From: Sporosarcina sp. BP05
Lineage (GTDB): Bacteria; Bacillota; Bacilli; Bacillales_A; Planococcaceae
Direction: 5' to 3'
NCBI RefSeq assembly: GCF_014282005.1
Contig: NZ_JACFTD010000008.1
Coordinates: 1 to 64,000, forward strand
DNA: 64,000 bases
The notes beneath the pieces were generated by a model that saw only the letters and a program-made list of their open reading frames with translations, had not been told where the DNA came from and searched no databases. The first letter of the stretch is position 1. Every line of letters starts with the position of its first letter. This document shows positions 41,525 through 50,568 of this stretch, in pieces. The translations under genes were made by a program, and so were the position numbers.

Positions 41525-42940
41525 TTAATTTTCGTTTTGTACGGGAAACGACAGTGTAAATTTTGTCCCTTTCCCTTTTTCACTAGTAACATCGATTGTG
41601 CCGTTATGCATCACGACCAGACTTTTTACAATGGACAAGCCAAGTCCGAATTCACCGTATGGATTCGTTGTTCTAGATACAATCGCTTTATAAAATCGAC
41701 CCCAAATTTTCTCGACATCGTCAGGGTCAATGCCGATTCCTGTATCTTCAATTTCGATGATACAGTTCGTATTGTTCATATAACCGCGAAGATAGATTGT
41801 ACCGTCTTCGGTAAACTGGATACTGTTTTTCGTAATATTGATCAATATTTGGGTGAGTCTATCGTAATCTGCAAACACCATTACATCAGGATCCGCAGCT
41901 AAAAAGATCTTATTACTCCGTTCCGCCGCAACGCCATCTAGCTGATCTTTGATAATCTCTAATAATTCAACGAGCTGGATATCCTGTTTAATGAGGGTGA
42001 CCTGGTTAGATCGGATTTTTTCGTAATCCAGGTTTTCATTGACCAGACGGATAAGTCGCAACGTTTCATTGGTGGCAAGCTGCAGTCCCTTTTCTTTTTC
42101 GGATTCAGGAATCATATTATTTTTTAGACCCTCAATCATGCCTCTTATCGTCGTAAGCGGGGTTCGCAATTCGTGTGACACATCGGCCATGAATTGGCGA
42201 CGTCTGTTTTCGAGATTTTCAATTTCCTCCATTGAGGCGTCCAGCTTCTCAACCATTTCATTAAAATCACCCGCGAGCTCGCTGATTTCATCAAAATCAG
42301 AAGAGGGGATACGTACGGAGTAATCACCTTGTGCAACGGCAGAAGTTGCTGCTTGAAGCCGTTTAATACGCCTAACGTGAAACGTTGATAAAATCCAGCT
42401 CAGAAGAAGTGAAATAGCCAGTGCGATAAACGTTGTAATCAGCAAATAGGTATTCATTTGCGAAATTGCCTCACGTGAGCCCTTTATGGGGGAAGTCAAA
42501 AGTATGCCGCCGCCAAATCGATTATTTTGTACATAGGGAAGAAGAACAAATGTGACGGCTTCGTTGAATCGTTTGAAATCCTGCTTCACAGTTACAGTTT
42601 CACCATTTTTAATATCGTGCCATTCTTCTTTACTTAAACTAATGAGTGGTGTTTTTATGCCAGTCGAATAAATGATGGCTGAATTTTCGTTGAATAAACT
42701 ATATTGAATATCTCGCCCATTTAGGACTTGTCCGTAAGACTTTAATATCTGGTCCGAACTTCGTTGGTCTTGTTGAATGTCACGTAAAATAGTTTGTCCA
42801 TATGTCGCGAGTTCTTCCGTTTTATTAGCATAGACAAACTGCTCAATATAGTGGGAAAATAGCAAGCTCAATAATAAAAAGGCAATGACGATAACGCTGA
42901 AGTGACTGACAAGTTGCTGGTATAAGTATTTGACTTTCAC
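41525..42940 (-). CDS. yclK: Sensor histidine kinase, YclK-like
   Basis: A 471-residue membrane kinase. Two helices (about 13-32 and 163-185) flank an extracellular domain of about 130 residues; a HAMP domain follows (RIKRLQAATSAVAQGDYSVR), then the H box MADVSHELRTPLTTIRGMIE (His about 255), N box LINITKNSIQF, G1 DTGIGIDPDD and G2 GEFGLGLSIVKSLV. It overlaps its response-regulator gene by four bases. The regulator resembles B. subtilis YclJ, so this is the YclK counterpart. Position between htrA- and prsA-like genes suggests it monitors envelope or secretion stress. Confidence 0.9.
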   Translation of the reverse strand: MKVKYLYQQLVSHFSVIVIAFLLLSLLFSHYIEQFVYANKTEELATYGQTILRDIQQDQRSSDQILKSYGQVLNGRDIQYSLFNENSAIIYSTGIKTPLISLSKEEWHDIKNGETVTVKQDFKRFNEAVTFVLLPYVQNNRFGGGILLTSPIKGSREAISQMNTYLLITTFIALAISLLLSWILSTFHVRRIKRLQAATSAVAQGDYSVRIPSSDFDEISELAGDFNEMVEKLDASMEEIENLENRRRQFMADVSHELRTPLTTIRGMIEGLKNNMIPESEKEKGLQLATNETLRLIRLVNENLDYEKIRSNQVTLIKQDIQLVELLEIIKDQLDGVAAERSNKIFLAADPDVMVFADYDRLTQILINITKNSIQFTEDGTIYLRGYMNNTNCIIEIEDTGIGIDPDDVEKIWGRFYKAIVSRTTNPYGEFGLGLSIVKSLVVMHNGTIDVTSEKGKGTKFTLSFPVQNEN

Positions 42941-43638
42941 TTTGAGTCACCTAAAGTTTCGTCAAATCGATAACCGACGCCCCAAACAGTATGGAAAAAT
43001 GGTCGCTCATCCGTCGAAACTTTCGTGCGAAGCCGTTTGATGTGCACGTCGACAGTTCGATCATCACCGTAAAAGTCATAGCCCCACACATTATCCAGCA
43101 ATTGTTCACGTGAGAAAACTTGTTTCGGATGTTGGACGAAATGGTAGAGCAGATCGAATTCTTTCGGCGTCAGGTTTTGTACCGGCACTCCGTCGAGCAA
43201 TACATCACGTGTGTTAACGTTGATTTTAAAATGGGCTGTTTCGACGATACCATCCTGCGACGGTTTGTCTTTCAGTGTTGAATACCTGCGTGTCACCGCT
43301 TTAATGCGGGCCATAAGCGCCAGTGGACTAAATGGTTTTGTGACATAATCATCTGCACCCATTTCAAGTCCGAGCACCTGGTCTGATTCACCGTCTTTTG
43401 CGGTTAACATAATAATCGGCGTCGCAATGTTTGCTGACCGCAGTTTATGGCAAATCGAAATACCGTCCATGCCAGGCAGCATCCAGTCAATAATGATGCA
43501 ATCCCAGCCGCCCTGCTTCGCCAGTTCAAAACCTTCCAAACCATTATTTATGAATGAACCATCGATTTCTTCCTTCAAAAAAAATAACTCAATCATGGAA
43601 GAGACACTCTCATTATCTTCAATTACTAAAATTCTCAC
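42937..43638 (-). CDS. yclJ: OmpR-family response regulator, YclJ-like
   Basis: A 233-residue regulator. Receiver 1-115: VIEDN, IIIDWMLPGMDG (phospho-Asp about 52), TKPFSPL (Lys). The winged-helix domain (130-230) includes NLTPKEFDLLYHFVQHPKQV, FSREQLLDNVWGYDFYGDDR and the recognition-helix part TVDVHIKRLRTKV. By recall it is closest to YclJ (ILxIEDNxSV start, FFLKE, GADDYVTKPFSPL, VWGYxFYGDERTVDVHIKRLR). GTG start with AGGAGG upstream. Likely targets are the flanking prsA- and htrA-like promoters. Confidence 0.9.
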   Translation of the reverse strand: MRILVIEDNESVSSMIELFFLKEEIDGSFINNGLEGFELAKQGGWDCIIIDWMLPGMDGISICHKLRSANIATPIIMLTAKDGESDQVLGLEMGADDYVTKPFSPLALMARIKAVTRRYSTLKDKPSQDGIVETAHFKINVNTRDVLLDGVPVQNLTPKEFDLLYHFVQHPKQVFSREQLLDNVWGYDFYGDDRTVDVHIKRLRTKVSTDERPFFHTVWGVGYRFDETLGDSK

Positions 43639-43705
43639 TAAAACACGCCTCCTGTTGCACTGCCATTCCTTTCAAGTTAAATCGAAAACGAGAAATTAGC
43701 AACTG

Positions 43706-43744
43706 CAAACACCCCTCCCATGTTAATGGGGAGAGGTGCTTGCA
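43706..43744. terminator. Hairpin between htrA-like and yclJ-like genes
   Basis: GCAAACACCCCTCCCAT and ATGGGGAGAGGTGCTTGC pair over a 4-nt loop. On the minus strand no T run follows, so it may reduce rather than stop read-through from htrA into yclJ-yclK, or protect the htrA mRNA. Confidence 0.5.
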
Positions 43745-43752
43745 TGAATAGA

Positions 43753-44919
43753 TTAATTTGCCGTGGATACATTGCTCGTAAGTAAAACGTCAACCGTTTT
43801 TAACTCTGCGCCGCGATAAATCGTAAATGTTGCTTTGTCACCGACAGCAAGATTCGTATACAAGAATTTCCGTAGCTCTGTCGAGTTCTTCACTTCAGTG
43901 CCATTAATCGCAGTTATAATATCTTCTACATCGAGACCTGCTTTTCCTGCTGCGGATGCAGGATCAATATTTGTAATTACTACACCGGCTGTAACTTCAT
44001 TCGGAAGACCTTGCAAGTAGGTCCGTGGCACTTGATCAAGATCCGCAAGTCCAATACCGATATATGGGCGTTCAACTTGTCCGTTTGCTGTCATTTCATC
44101 AATAAGTGGAACCACTTCGTTACTCGGGATCGCAAAGCCAAGACCTTCAACACCACTTTCAGAAATCTTCAAGCTGTTAATGCCTATTACTTGTCCAGCC
44201 GCGTTGAGAAGTGCACCACCGCTGTTGCCGGGGTTAATGGCAGCGTCCGTTTGGATAACATTCATTTCCCAATCGCCTGCAGATGTCTTCACATTAATGG
44301 ATCGATTGACTGCACTTACAATTCCTTGAGTCACTGTACCGGAGAAGTCGAGACCAAGTGGATTACCGATGGCGATAACATCGTCTCCTGCACGAAGTTT
44401 ATCGGAATCGCCAAATTCAAGGGAAGTGTCTGCATACTTCGCATCGATTGTTAGGACAGCGAGATCGCTTAGCGCATCTTTACCAACAAGTGTAGCTGTG
44501 GTTGTCTCTCCGCTTTCAAGTGAAACTTCAAGCTTTTCTGCACCTTCGATGACGTGGTTATTCGTCACGATAAATGCTTTGTCACCTTCTATTTTATAAA
44601 TGACACCGGAACCTGACCCGCTCTTGGCGCTCCCGGCTTGCTGTGAAAAAGGGTTATTTTCTTTTTGGTAATTAACAATCCCAACAATCGCGCCGGAAGA
44701 CTGTTCGACCATATCGGAAAGTGACGGTGTATCTTTAGCGCTTGTTTGCTGTACATTATAGGGAACCGTATTCGTAGTGACTGGAACCGTTTCGGCGGAA
44801 CCGCCTTGGAGCAAATCTGTATTGACTACGACTGCTAACGTTAATACTGAACCAATAACACCTGCTCCTAATGTTGCTAAAAATCGTTTACCTGGTTTGT
44901 TTTTATTTTCTGTCTCCAT
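43753..44919 (-). CDS. HtrA/DegP-like serine protease with PDZ domain
   Basis: A 388-residue membrane-anchored protease. One N-terminal helix (FLATLGAGVIGSVLTLAVVV, about 13-32) places the rest outside. The trypsin-like domain has VTNNHVIEG (His), DALSDLAVL (Asp) and NPGNSGGALLN (Ser); the PDZ domain spans about 285-380 (YIGIGLADLDQVPRTYLQGL, AAGKAGLDVEDIITAINGTE). B. subtilis HtrA and HtrB act in secretion and heat stress. First gene upstream of yclJ-yclK on the same strand; AGGAGG-type site (GGGAGGAATTAGC) precedes the ATG. Confidence 0.93.
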   Translation of the reverse strand: METENKNKPGKRFLATLGAGVIGSVLTLAVVVNTDLLQGGSAETVPVTTNTVPYNVQQTSAKDTPSLSDMVEQSSGAIVGIVNYQKENNPFSQQAGSAKSGSGSGVIYKIEGDKAFIVTNNHVIEGAEKLEVSLESGETTTATLVGKDALSDLAVLTIDAKYADTSLEFGDSDKLRAGDDVIAIGNPLGLDFSGTVTQGIVSAVNRSINVKTSAGDWEMNVIQTDAAINPGNSGGALLNAAGQVIGINSLKISESGVEGLGFAIPSNEVVPLIDEMTANGQVERPYIGIGLADLDQVPRTYLQGLPNEVTAGVVITNIDPASAAGKAGLDVEDIITAINGTEVKNSTELRKFLYTNLAVGDKATFTIYRGAELKTVDVLLTSNVSTAN

Positions 44920-44951
44920 GCTAATTCCTCCCGTTTCATCTGATACCCTTT

Positions 44952-44984
44952 ATTTTAGTTGGAATATATGAACAAACTATTACC
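44952..44984 (-). promoter_or_regulatory. htrA-like promoter with 19-bp shared element
   Basis: On the minus strand GGTAATAGTTTGTTCATAT (44966-44984), 8 nt, then -10 TAAAAT (44952-44957). Identical in the element and the spacing to the prsA-like promoter at 41442-41474; the sequences outside diverge. Confidence 0.65.
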
Positions 44985-45053
44985 GAGAAGTTAATAATTG
45001 ATGAAGAAGCCAATTTGAGGGTATAGTTGAATCAATAAAATGATTCCAAAGGT

Positions 45054-46049
45054 GTGAGTGAGATAGAAAAATTGATTACAGCGATGGATGTTGCAAAACA
45101 TGCGGGGGTATCTCAGTCATCTGTGTCTAGAGTGTACTTTGAAGGTGCTACAGTGTCTGCAAAGACAAGGGAAAAGGTTCTAGCCGCCGCGAAAGAATTA
45201 GGCTATCGGCCAAATGAATTAGCTAGGAGTTTAATCACGAATCGAACGAAAATCATTGGCATAGTGATGAAGGGTATTCAAAATCCTTTTTATCCTCAAG
45301 TTCTAAAGCAATTTACAACAACCTTTAAAAGTTTGGGCTATAGCATTATGTTTGTGTACACGAATAATGATGAAATACAAAAAGAAGATATCGATACTCT
45401 ATTTAATTATAATGTTGCGGGTGTCATCATTACAGACGCATCACTGTCTTTAAATGCTATCGAAGACTTTAAAAAATATAAAATTCCGTTGGTTCTTTTT
45501 AACAGAAAAATTGCGAGTAATGATTTTTACTCTGTGTGTTGTAATAACTTAGGGGCGAGTAAGGAGATTGCACACTACCTTATTGATAAAGGCAGTACGG
45601 ATATCATTTATATCGCTGGGAATCAAAATACATCGACAAGTAAAGAGCGGGAACAAGGCTTTACTGAAGTGCTTAAAAAAAGTAACATTTCATTGGACAT
45701 ATTCGGATCAGATTATACATATGAGGGCGGATACAGGATTGCTCAGCAATTGATAAATGAAACTAGAATTCCGGATGCATTTTTTGTGGCGAACGATATC
45801 ATGGCGTTGGGTGTGTTGGATGCACTTCGTGAAAGTTCGATTTCTATTCCAAAAGTTACGAAAGTAATTGGGTTCGATAATATTGAAATGGCTTCATGGC
45901 CACCGTACAGTCTAACGACTTGGGCACAACCGATTAATGAAATGGTAGATCAAACAGTCGTTTATTTAATGTCGGAAATAGAAGAGTACACAGGTTTCGC
46001 TGAGAATGTGGAAGTAAATGGTGTTTTGGTTGAGCGTAAAACTACGTAA
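45054..46049 (+). CDS. LacI-family transcriptional regulator
   Basis: A 331-residue repressor-type protein. The HTH is at the N-terminus (TAMDVAKHAGVSQSSVSRVY then ARSLITNRTKIIGIV hinge) and a periplasmic-binding-protein-like ligand domain follows (GIVMKGIQNPFYPQVLKQF, PDAFFVANDIMALGVLDALR, VIGFDNIEMASWPPYSLTTW). The start is uncertain: GTG 45054 abuts AAAGG, and TTG 45072 or ATG 45081 are alternatives. It precedes a six-gene catabolic cluster on the same strand, with a central-CG palindrome just before the first enzyme gene, so it most likely controls that cluster in response to the substrate. Confidence 0.88.
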   Translation: MSEIEKLITAMDVAKHAGVSQSSVSRVYFEGATVSAKTREKVLAAAKELGYRPNELARSLITNRTKIIGIVMKGIQNPFYPQVLKQFTTTFKSLGYSIMFVYTNNDEIQKEDIDTLFNYNVAGVIITDASLSLNAIEDFKKYKIPLVLFNRKIASNDFYSVCCNNLGASKEIAHYLIDKGSTDIIYIAGNQNTSTSKEREQGFTEVLKKSNISLDIFGSDYTYEGGYRIAQQLINETRIPDAFFVANDIMALGVLDALRESSISIPKVTKVIGFDNIEMASWPPYSLTTWAQPINEMVDQTVVYLMSEIEEYTGFAENVEVNGVLVERKTT

Positions 46050-46101
46050 AAAAAGGTTGACTTCCTAGAGTATTTGAAATACTCTTTACCTATAAAGTGT
46101 T

Positions 46102-46117
46102 TTGCATACGTATGCAA
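46102..46117. promoter_or_regulatory. LacI-type operator palindrome
   Basis: TTGCATACGTATGCAA is a perfect 16-bp palindrome with the central CG usual in LacI-family operators. It is 19 bp before the ATG of the HisD-like gene and directly follows TATAAAGTG. A second inverted repeat, AGAGTATT-TGA-AATACTCT, at 46067-46085 probably ends the regulator transcript. Confidence 0.7.
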
Positions 46118-46135
46118 GAAAGAGGAGGAAGTAAA

Positions 46136-47416
46136 ATGGTTAGAGTATTAAAAGCTGGTAAATCACAAGAAGAGTTGACTAAAAACAGTCTTGAAGTATC
46201 AAAAATTGTAGCTAATGCTATTCAGGAAATCGAAAGCAGAGGGGACGAAGCGGTTCGTGAGTTCTCCGAGAAATTTGATAAATGGTCACCCGAAGCATTC
46301 AGACTAACTGAAGAGCAAATTAAAGAAATCGTAGCGCAAGTACCTGCGGAAGTAATCGAAGATATTAAATTTGCTCAAAAGAATATTCGTGAATTTGCAG
46401 AAGCGCAATTAGCGTCAATGAACGATGTAGAAGTAGAAAATATTCCAGGTGTTATTTTGGGACATAAAAATATTCCTGTAAGTAGTGTCGGCTGTTATAT
46501 TCCAGGTGGACGTTACCCTATGGTTGCTTCTGCACATATGAGTGTATTGACGGCTAAAGTTGCTGGTGTTAAACGTGTAATCGCTTGCACGCCGCCAATT
46601 AACGGTGAAATCCCGAATGCAACTATCACGGCAATGTATTTAGCAGGTGCGGATGAAATTTACTTATTGGGCGGAATCCAAGCGATGGCTGCCATGGCGA
46701 TTGGAACTGAAACAATCCAAGCTGTCGATATGATTGTCGGACCTGGAAACGCTTTCGTAGCAGAGGCAAAAAGACAATTATTTGGTCGCGTAGGAATTGA
46801 CTTGTTTGCAGGACCTACTGAAACATTAGTTGTTGCGGATGAAACAGCAGATGCTGAAATGATTGCTACGGATATTCTTGGACAAGGTGAACATGGTCCG
46901 ACATCTCCGGGTGCTTTAATCACTACTTCGGAAAAACTTGCTCATGAAACCGTAGAAGAAATCGAAAGACAACTTAAAGTGTTACCAACGGCTGACGTTG
47001 CACGTGTTTCATGGGATGATTACGGCCAAATTCTGTTAGTGGATAGCATCGAGGAAGCGGTTGTAGAAGCAGACCGTCTGGCATTTGAACACGTTGAAAT
47101 TCTAACAGCAGATCCAAATTACTTCTTAGAAAACATGACAAATTACGGTTGCCTATTCTTGGGACCTGAAACAAACGTTGCATACGGCGATAAAGTGATT
47201 GGAACGAACCATACATTACCAACAAAAGGCGCGGCTCGTTATACTGGCGGTCTATGGGTAGGGAAGTTCATCAAAACGGTAACGTATCAAAAAGTGACGC
47301 CTGAAGCGAGTGCTTATATTGGCGAATATGCAGCGCGTCTATGTCAATTGGAGAACTTTGCAGGTCATGCTGAACAAGCATTATTACGCGTAAGAAGGTA
47401 CGGAAAGAAAGCATAA
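46136..47416 (+). CDS. Histidinol dehydrogenase-like oxidoreductase (possibly HpsN type)
   Basis: A 426-residue NAD-dependent dehydrogenase of the HisD superfamily. [76 protein letters not shown] and [20 protein letters not shown] follow the HisD pattern. No other his genes are nearby and the setting is catabolic; HisD paralogues outside his operons include sulfopropanediol 3-dehydrogenase (HpsN), which oxidises an alcohol to an acid in two steps. ATG at 46136 follows GAGGAGG. The substrate is probably an alcohol imported by the GntP permease, but is not identifiable from sequence. Confidence 0.85.
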   Translation: MVRVLKAGKSQEELTKNSLEVSKIVANAIQEIESRGDEAVREFSEKFDKWSPEAFRLTEEQIKEIVAQVPAEVIEDIKFAQKNIREFAEAQLASMNDVEVENIPGVILGHKNIPVSSVGCYIPGGRYPMVASAHMSVLTAKVAGVKRVIACTPPINGEIPNATITAMYLAGADEIYLLGGIQAMAAMAIGTETIQAVDMIVGPGNAFVAEAKRQLFGRVGIDLFAGPTETLVVADETADAEMIATDILGQGEHGPTSPGALITTSEKLAHETVEEIERQLKVLPTADVARVSWDDYGQILLVDSIEEAVVEADRLAFEHVEILTADPNYFLENMTNYGCLFLGPETNVAYGDKVIGTNHTLPTKGAARYTGGLWVGKFIKTVTYQKVTPEASAYIGEYAARLCQLENFAGHAEQALLRVRRYGKKA

Positions 47417-47447
47417 TTTCTTTTCTGCAAAGGGGGCAGGCGATTCG

Positions 47448-48761
47448 ATGTTAGGGATGATAGGGTTATTTGGGGGATTAGTATTATTAATTTTTTTGAC
47501 GATGAAAGGCATGAACTTATTAATCGCGGCGCCGTTATCGGCGCTTGTCGTTGCGCTATTAAGCGGTTTACCTTTATTTCCGCAGCTAGCGGATGAGGGA
47601 GTAGCTAACTTTCTGACGAACTATATGGGCGGATTTTCAGGATTCATCGGATCATGGTATCTGATGTTCTTGACGGGGGCCATTTTCGGTAAAGTCATGG
47701 AAGATAGCGGTGCGGCGGATAGTGTTTCGAAATGGATTGTTGGCAAGCTCGGTATGAAACGGGCAGCTCTTGCGGTCGTAATCGCGTGTGCAATCTTAAC
47801 GTATGGCGGGGTTAGCCTATTCGTCGTTGCGTTTTCTGTGTATCCAATGGCAATCAGTTTGTTTAAAGAAGCAAACTTACCAAGAAGATTCATTCCAGCA
47901 GCGTTAGCGTTTGGATCTACAACGTTTACAATGACTTCAGCGGGTTCACCTGAAATCCAAAACTGGATTCCAATTCAATTTTTAGGAACGACTGCATATG
48001 CTGGGTGGCAAGTAAGTATAATTGTCGCTGTATTTATGGCGGTCTTCGGCTACTGGTGGCTGAAAAAAATGATTGCGAAAGCAATAGCAAAAGGCGAGCA
48101 TTTTGTTGACAGAGAAACGGATCGTCACGAAGTTAGGGAGGATTTACCGAATCCTTTATTAAGTGTAATTCCTTTATTTGTTGTTTTAATCATCTCATTT
48201 ATATTCCATAATTCATTGGGGACATCTGCTTTAATCGTTGCACTTACGAGTGGTGTGATCGCAACGTATTTAATAAACAGAAAGTATTTCACGAATTTTG
48301 GGAAAGCGGTTTCAGACGGAACAATGGGTGCAGTTATTGCCATTGCCAATACAGCCGCGGTTGTAGGATTTGGTGGAGTTGTGAAAGCAACACCTGCATT
48401 TGGTGAAGCGGTTAGCTTTATGACGGCTATACCAGGTAGCCCACTAATCGGAGGTGGACTTGCAGTTGCTGTTATTGCAGGTTTAACAGGTTCATCTTCT
48501 GGCGGACAGGCAATTGCATTGCCGCTACTTGCACCGCATTACTTAGATTTGGGCGTCGATCCGGATGCGTTACACCGTGTTGTCGCAATTTCATCAGGAT
48601 CTTTGGATTCATTGCCACAGGGCGGTTATGTTGTAACGACAATTCGTTCAATTGCGGGCGAAACGCATAAAGACGCATATCCTGCGTTTGGTGCATTAAC
48701 GGTCATAGTACCAATACTCGGCGTTGTATTAGCTGTCGTATTATTTTCATTAGGCATGTAA
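47448..48761 (+). CDS. GntP-family permease
   Basis: A 437-residue transporter with about 12 helices (MIGLFGGLVLLIFLTMKGMN, MRRAALAVVIACAILTYGGV-type segments) of the gluconate:H+ symporter/GntP family. TYGGVSLFVVAFSVYPMAIS, AFGSTTFTMTSAGSPEIQNW and GLTGSSSGGQAIALPLLAPH are typical. Members carry gluconate, 3-hydroxybutyrate and related small hydroxy acids. AAGGGGG precedes the ATG; it is 31 bp after the dehydrogenase gene. A terminator follows, so the permease and dehydrogenase may be expressed above the downstream enzymes. Confidence 0.92.
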   Translation: MLGMIGLFGGLVLLIFLTMKGMNLLIAAPLSALVVALLSGLPLFPQLADEGVANFLTNYMGGFSGFIGSWYLMFLTGAIFGKVMEDSGAADSVSKWIVGKLGMKRAALAVVIACAILTYGGVSLFVVAFSVYPMAISLFKEANLPRRFIPAALAFGSTTFTMTSAGSPEIQNWIPIQFLGTTAYAGWQVSIIVAVFMAVFGYWWLKKMIAKAIAKGEHFVDRETDRHEVREDLPNPLLSVIPLFVVLIISFIFHNSLGTSALIVALTSGVIATYLINRKYFTNFGKAVSDGTMGAVIAIANTAAVVGFGGVVKATPAFGEAVSFMTAIPGSPLIGGGLAVAVIAGLTGSSSGGQAIALPLLAPHYLDLGVDPDALHRVVAISSGSLDSLPQGGYVVTTIRSIAGETHKDAYPAFGALTVIVPILGVVLAVVLFSLGM

Positions 48762-48768
48762 GTAATAG

Positions 48769-48808
48769 ATACCCAACAAGCTATTTGGTATAGTTTGTTG
48801 GGTATTTT
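48769..48808 (+). terminator. Terminator inside the catabolic cluster
   Basis: ATACCCAACAA and TTGTTGGGTAT form a perfect 11-bp stem over a 15-nt loop, followed by T4. The next enzyme gene starts 29 bp later with no obvious promoter between, so partial read-through is likely. Confidence 0.8.
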
Positions 48809-48837
48809 ATCATATAGAAAAATGGAGGTAGACCGTT

Positions 48838-49770
48838 ATGGAAAAACTATCAATCATCGGTTGTGGCACGATGGGACATTCAATTGCGCTATCAGCGGCG
48901 TGGGCAGGGATTGAAGTCAAAATCTCTGGTGTGAATGAACAAGACCTTGCAACAGCAGACAAAGGACTTCGCAATAAATTAACGGTAATGGTACAAAATG
49001 AGTTGTTTAATGAAGCAACGGCTGAAGAAATTCGTCGGCGCATTGTATTTTCAACATCATTAGAAGAGGTTGTAAAAGATGCAACGTTTATAATTGAAGT
49101 TATTCCAGAGAATAGTCAAATGAAGCGGGAATTGTATAAGGAGATTGAGGCAATATGCGGTACAGATACTGTTCTTGCGAGTAATACGTCAGGATTTACG
49201 CCAACTTCCTTAGCGGAAGAAATGGAGCATCCGAATCGTTTTGTCGTTACACATTTTTGGAATCCAGGACATTTGATCCCTCTTGTCGAAGTGGTTAAAG
49301 GGGAAAAGACTGATCAGGAAACGATTGAACGTGCTATGAATTTATTGACCAAAATGAATAAAAAACCGATTTTGATAAATAAAGAAGTACCGGGATTCAT
49401 CGGGAACCGGTTGCAGTATGCTCTATTCCGCGAGGCACAATCGTTGCTTGATGAAGGTGTTGCGACAAAAGAAGATATCGACGCTGCTGTAACGTATAGC
49501 ATTGGAAGACGTTTGCCGATAACAGGACCGTTAATGACTGCAGACATGGGGGGCCTTGACGTTTTCTCTGCGATTTCAAATTACTTGTTTGAAGATCTTA
49601 GCACTGAAGATAAATCGGGGATTCACTTATCGAACCTAGTTGATCAAAAGAAGTTCGGTGATAAAAGTGGCGAAGGATTCTACATATGGGATCAAGAAAC
49701 TTCTGAAGCAATCAATGCAGAGCGGGAGAAAACGCTTATTCACTTCCTGAAAAACGATCGAAAAGAGTAG
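48838..49770 (+). CDS. 3-hydroxyacyl-CoA dehydrogenase-family NAD enzyme
   Basis: A 310-residue two-domain dehydrogenase. LSIIGCGTMGHSIALSAAWA is the NAD fold, TVLASNTSGFTPTSLAEEM and VVTHFWNPGHLIPLVEVV hold the catalytic Ser/His/Glu positions, and the C-terminal helical domain has EVPGFIGNRLQYALFREAQS. The FWNP form is closer to relatives acting on small hydroxy acids (for example carnitine or L-gulonate dehydrogenases) than to fatty-acid HADs. AAATGGAGGT precedes the ATG. Its place between a hydroxy-acid permease and two SDRs suggests a small hydroxy acid as substrate. Confidence 0.88.
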   Translation: MEKLSIIGCGTMGHSIALSAAWAGIEVKISGVNEQDLATADKGLRNKLTVMVQNELFNEATAEEIRRRIVFSTSLEEVVKDATFIIEVIPENSQMKRELYKEIEAICGTDTVLASNTSGFTPTSLAEEMEHPNRFVVTHFWNPGHLIPLVEVVKGEKTDQETIERAMNLLTKMNKKPILINKEVPGFIGNRLQYALFREAQSLLDEGVATKEDIDAAVTYSIGRRLPITGPLMTADMGGLDVFSAISNYLFEDLSTEDKSGIHLSNLVDQKKFGDKSGEGFYIWDQETSEAINAEREKTLIHFLKNDRKE

Positions 49771-49782
49771 GAGATGCTAACT

Positions 49783-50547
49783 ATGAAACCATACTTTTCA
49801 GATTTAGAAAACAAAACGGTTATCGTAACAGGCGGAAGTAAGGGGATTGGAAAAGAAATTGCCCGGACATTCGCTGAACTAAAAGCCAATGTCGTTATCG
49901 TAGGTCGAGATGAGAAGGCGCTACATAACGCGCTAGTAGAATTACAACAATACAATACGAAATGCAAATCGATTCAAGCGGACTTAAGGGATATCAAGCA
50001 GGTTCGGGCGTTGGTTGATGAGGTAGCAATTCAATTTGGAACGGTTGATGTATTGGTAAACAATGCAGGTGTTAATATCGCTAAACCGGCAATAGAAGTA
50101 ACGGAAGATGATTGGGATCAAGTGTTGGATACAAATTTAAAATCTACATTCTTTTGCAGTCAGGCAGCCGCTACTTACATGATTTCGCAGGGGAGTGGAA
50201 GGATCATCAATATCGTTTCCCAAATGGCTTTCGTTGGTTATTATAAAAGGGCGGCTTATTGTGCAAGTAAAGGTGGAGCGGTTCAACTGACAAAGGCGTT
50301 AGCAGTCGAATGGGCGCAAAATGGAATTAATGTAAATGCTGTTGCTCCAACATTTATTGAAACAGAATTAACGACTAAAATGTTTGTAGACGAAGCCTTT
50401 AAAAATGATGTGGAAAGTCGGATTCTCTTAGGTAAATTGGCACAACCAGGAGATATTTCGGGAGCGGTTCTTTACTTGGCATCGAATCTATCGAATTTTG
50501 TTACAGGTGAAACGATTAAAGTAGATGGTGGATGGACAGCAATCTAA
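49783..50547 (+). CDS. SDR-family oxidoreductase (gluconate 5-dehydrogenase-like)
   Basis: A 254-residue classical SDR. VIVTGGSKGIGKEIARTFAE binds the cofactor, NNAGVNIAKPA and the active-site YCASKGG (Tyr and Lys) are intact, and APTFIETELTTKM and VDGGWTA fit the gluconate 5-dehydrogenase/2-deoxygluconate 3-dehydrogenase subgroup. ATG at 49783 has AGGAG nine bases upstream; the ATG at 49774 overlaps that site. Starts 12 bp after the HCDH-family gene, so the two are translated from one message. Confidence 0.9.
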   Translation: MKPYFSDLENKTVIVTGGSKGIGKEIARTFAELKANVVIVGRDEKALHNALVELQQYNTKCKSIQADLRDIKQVRALVDEVAIQFGTVDVLVNNAGVNIAKPAIEVTEDDWDQVLDTNLKSTFFCSQAAATYMISQGSGRIINIVSQMAFVGYYKRAAYCASKGGAVQLTKALAVEWAQNGINVNAVAPTFIETELTTKMFVDEAFKNDVESRILLGKLAQPGDISGAVLYLASNLSNFVTGETIKVDGGWTAI

Positions 50548-50568
50548 AAGGTAAGGGTGGCAAACAAC

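Noticed and set aside
41525-43638. CssRS secretion-stress system
   Set aside because: Adjacent to htrA-like gene as CssRS is, but the regulator's N-terminus and receiver resemble YclJ more than CssR.
46136-47416. True histidinol dehydrogenase of histidine biosynthesis
   Set aside because: No his genes are adjacent, the context is a LacI/GntP catabolic cluster, and the [14 protein letters not shown] region differs from typical HisD.
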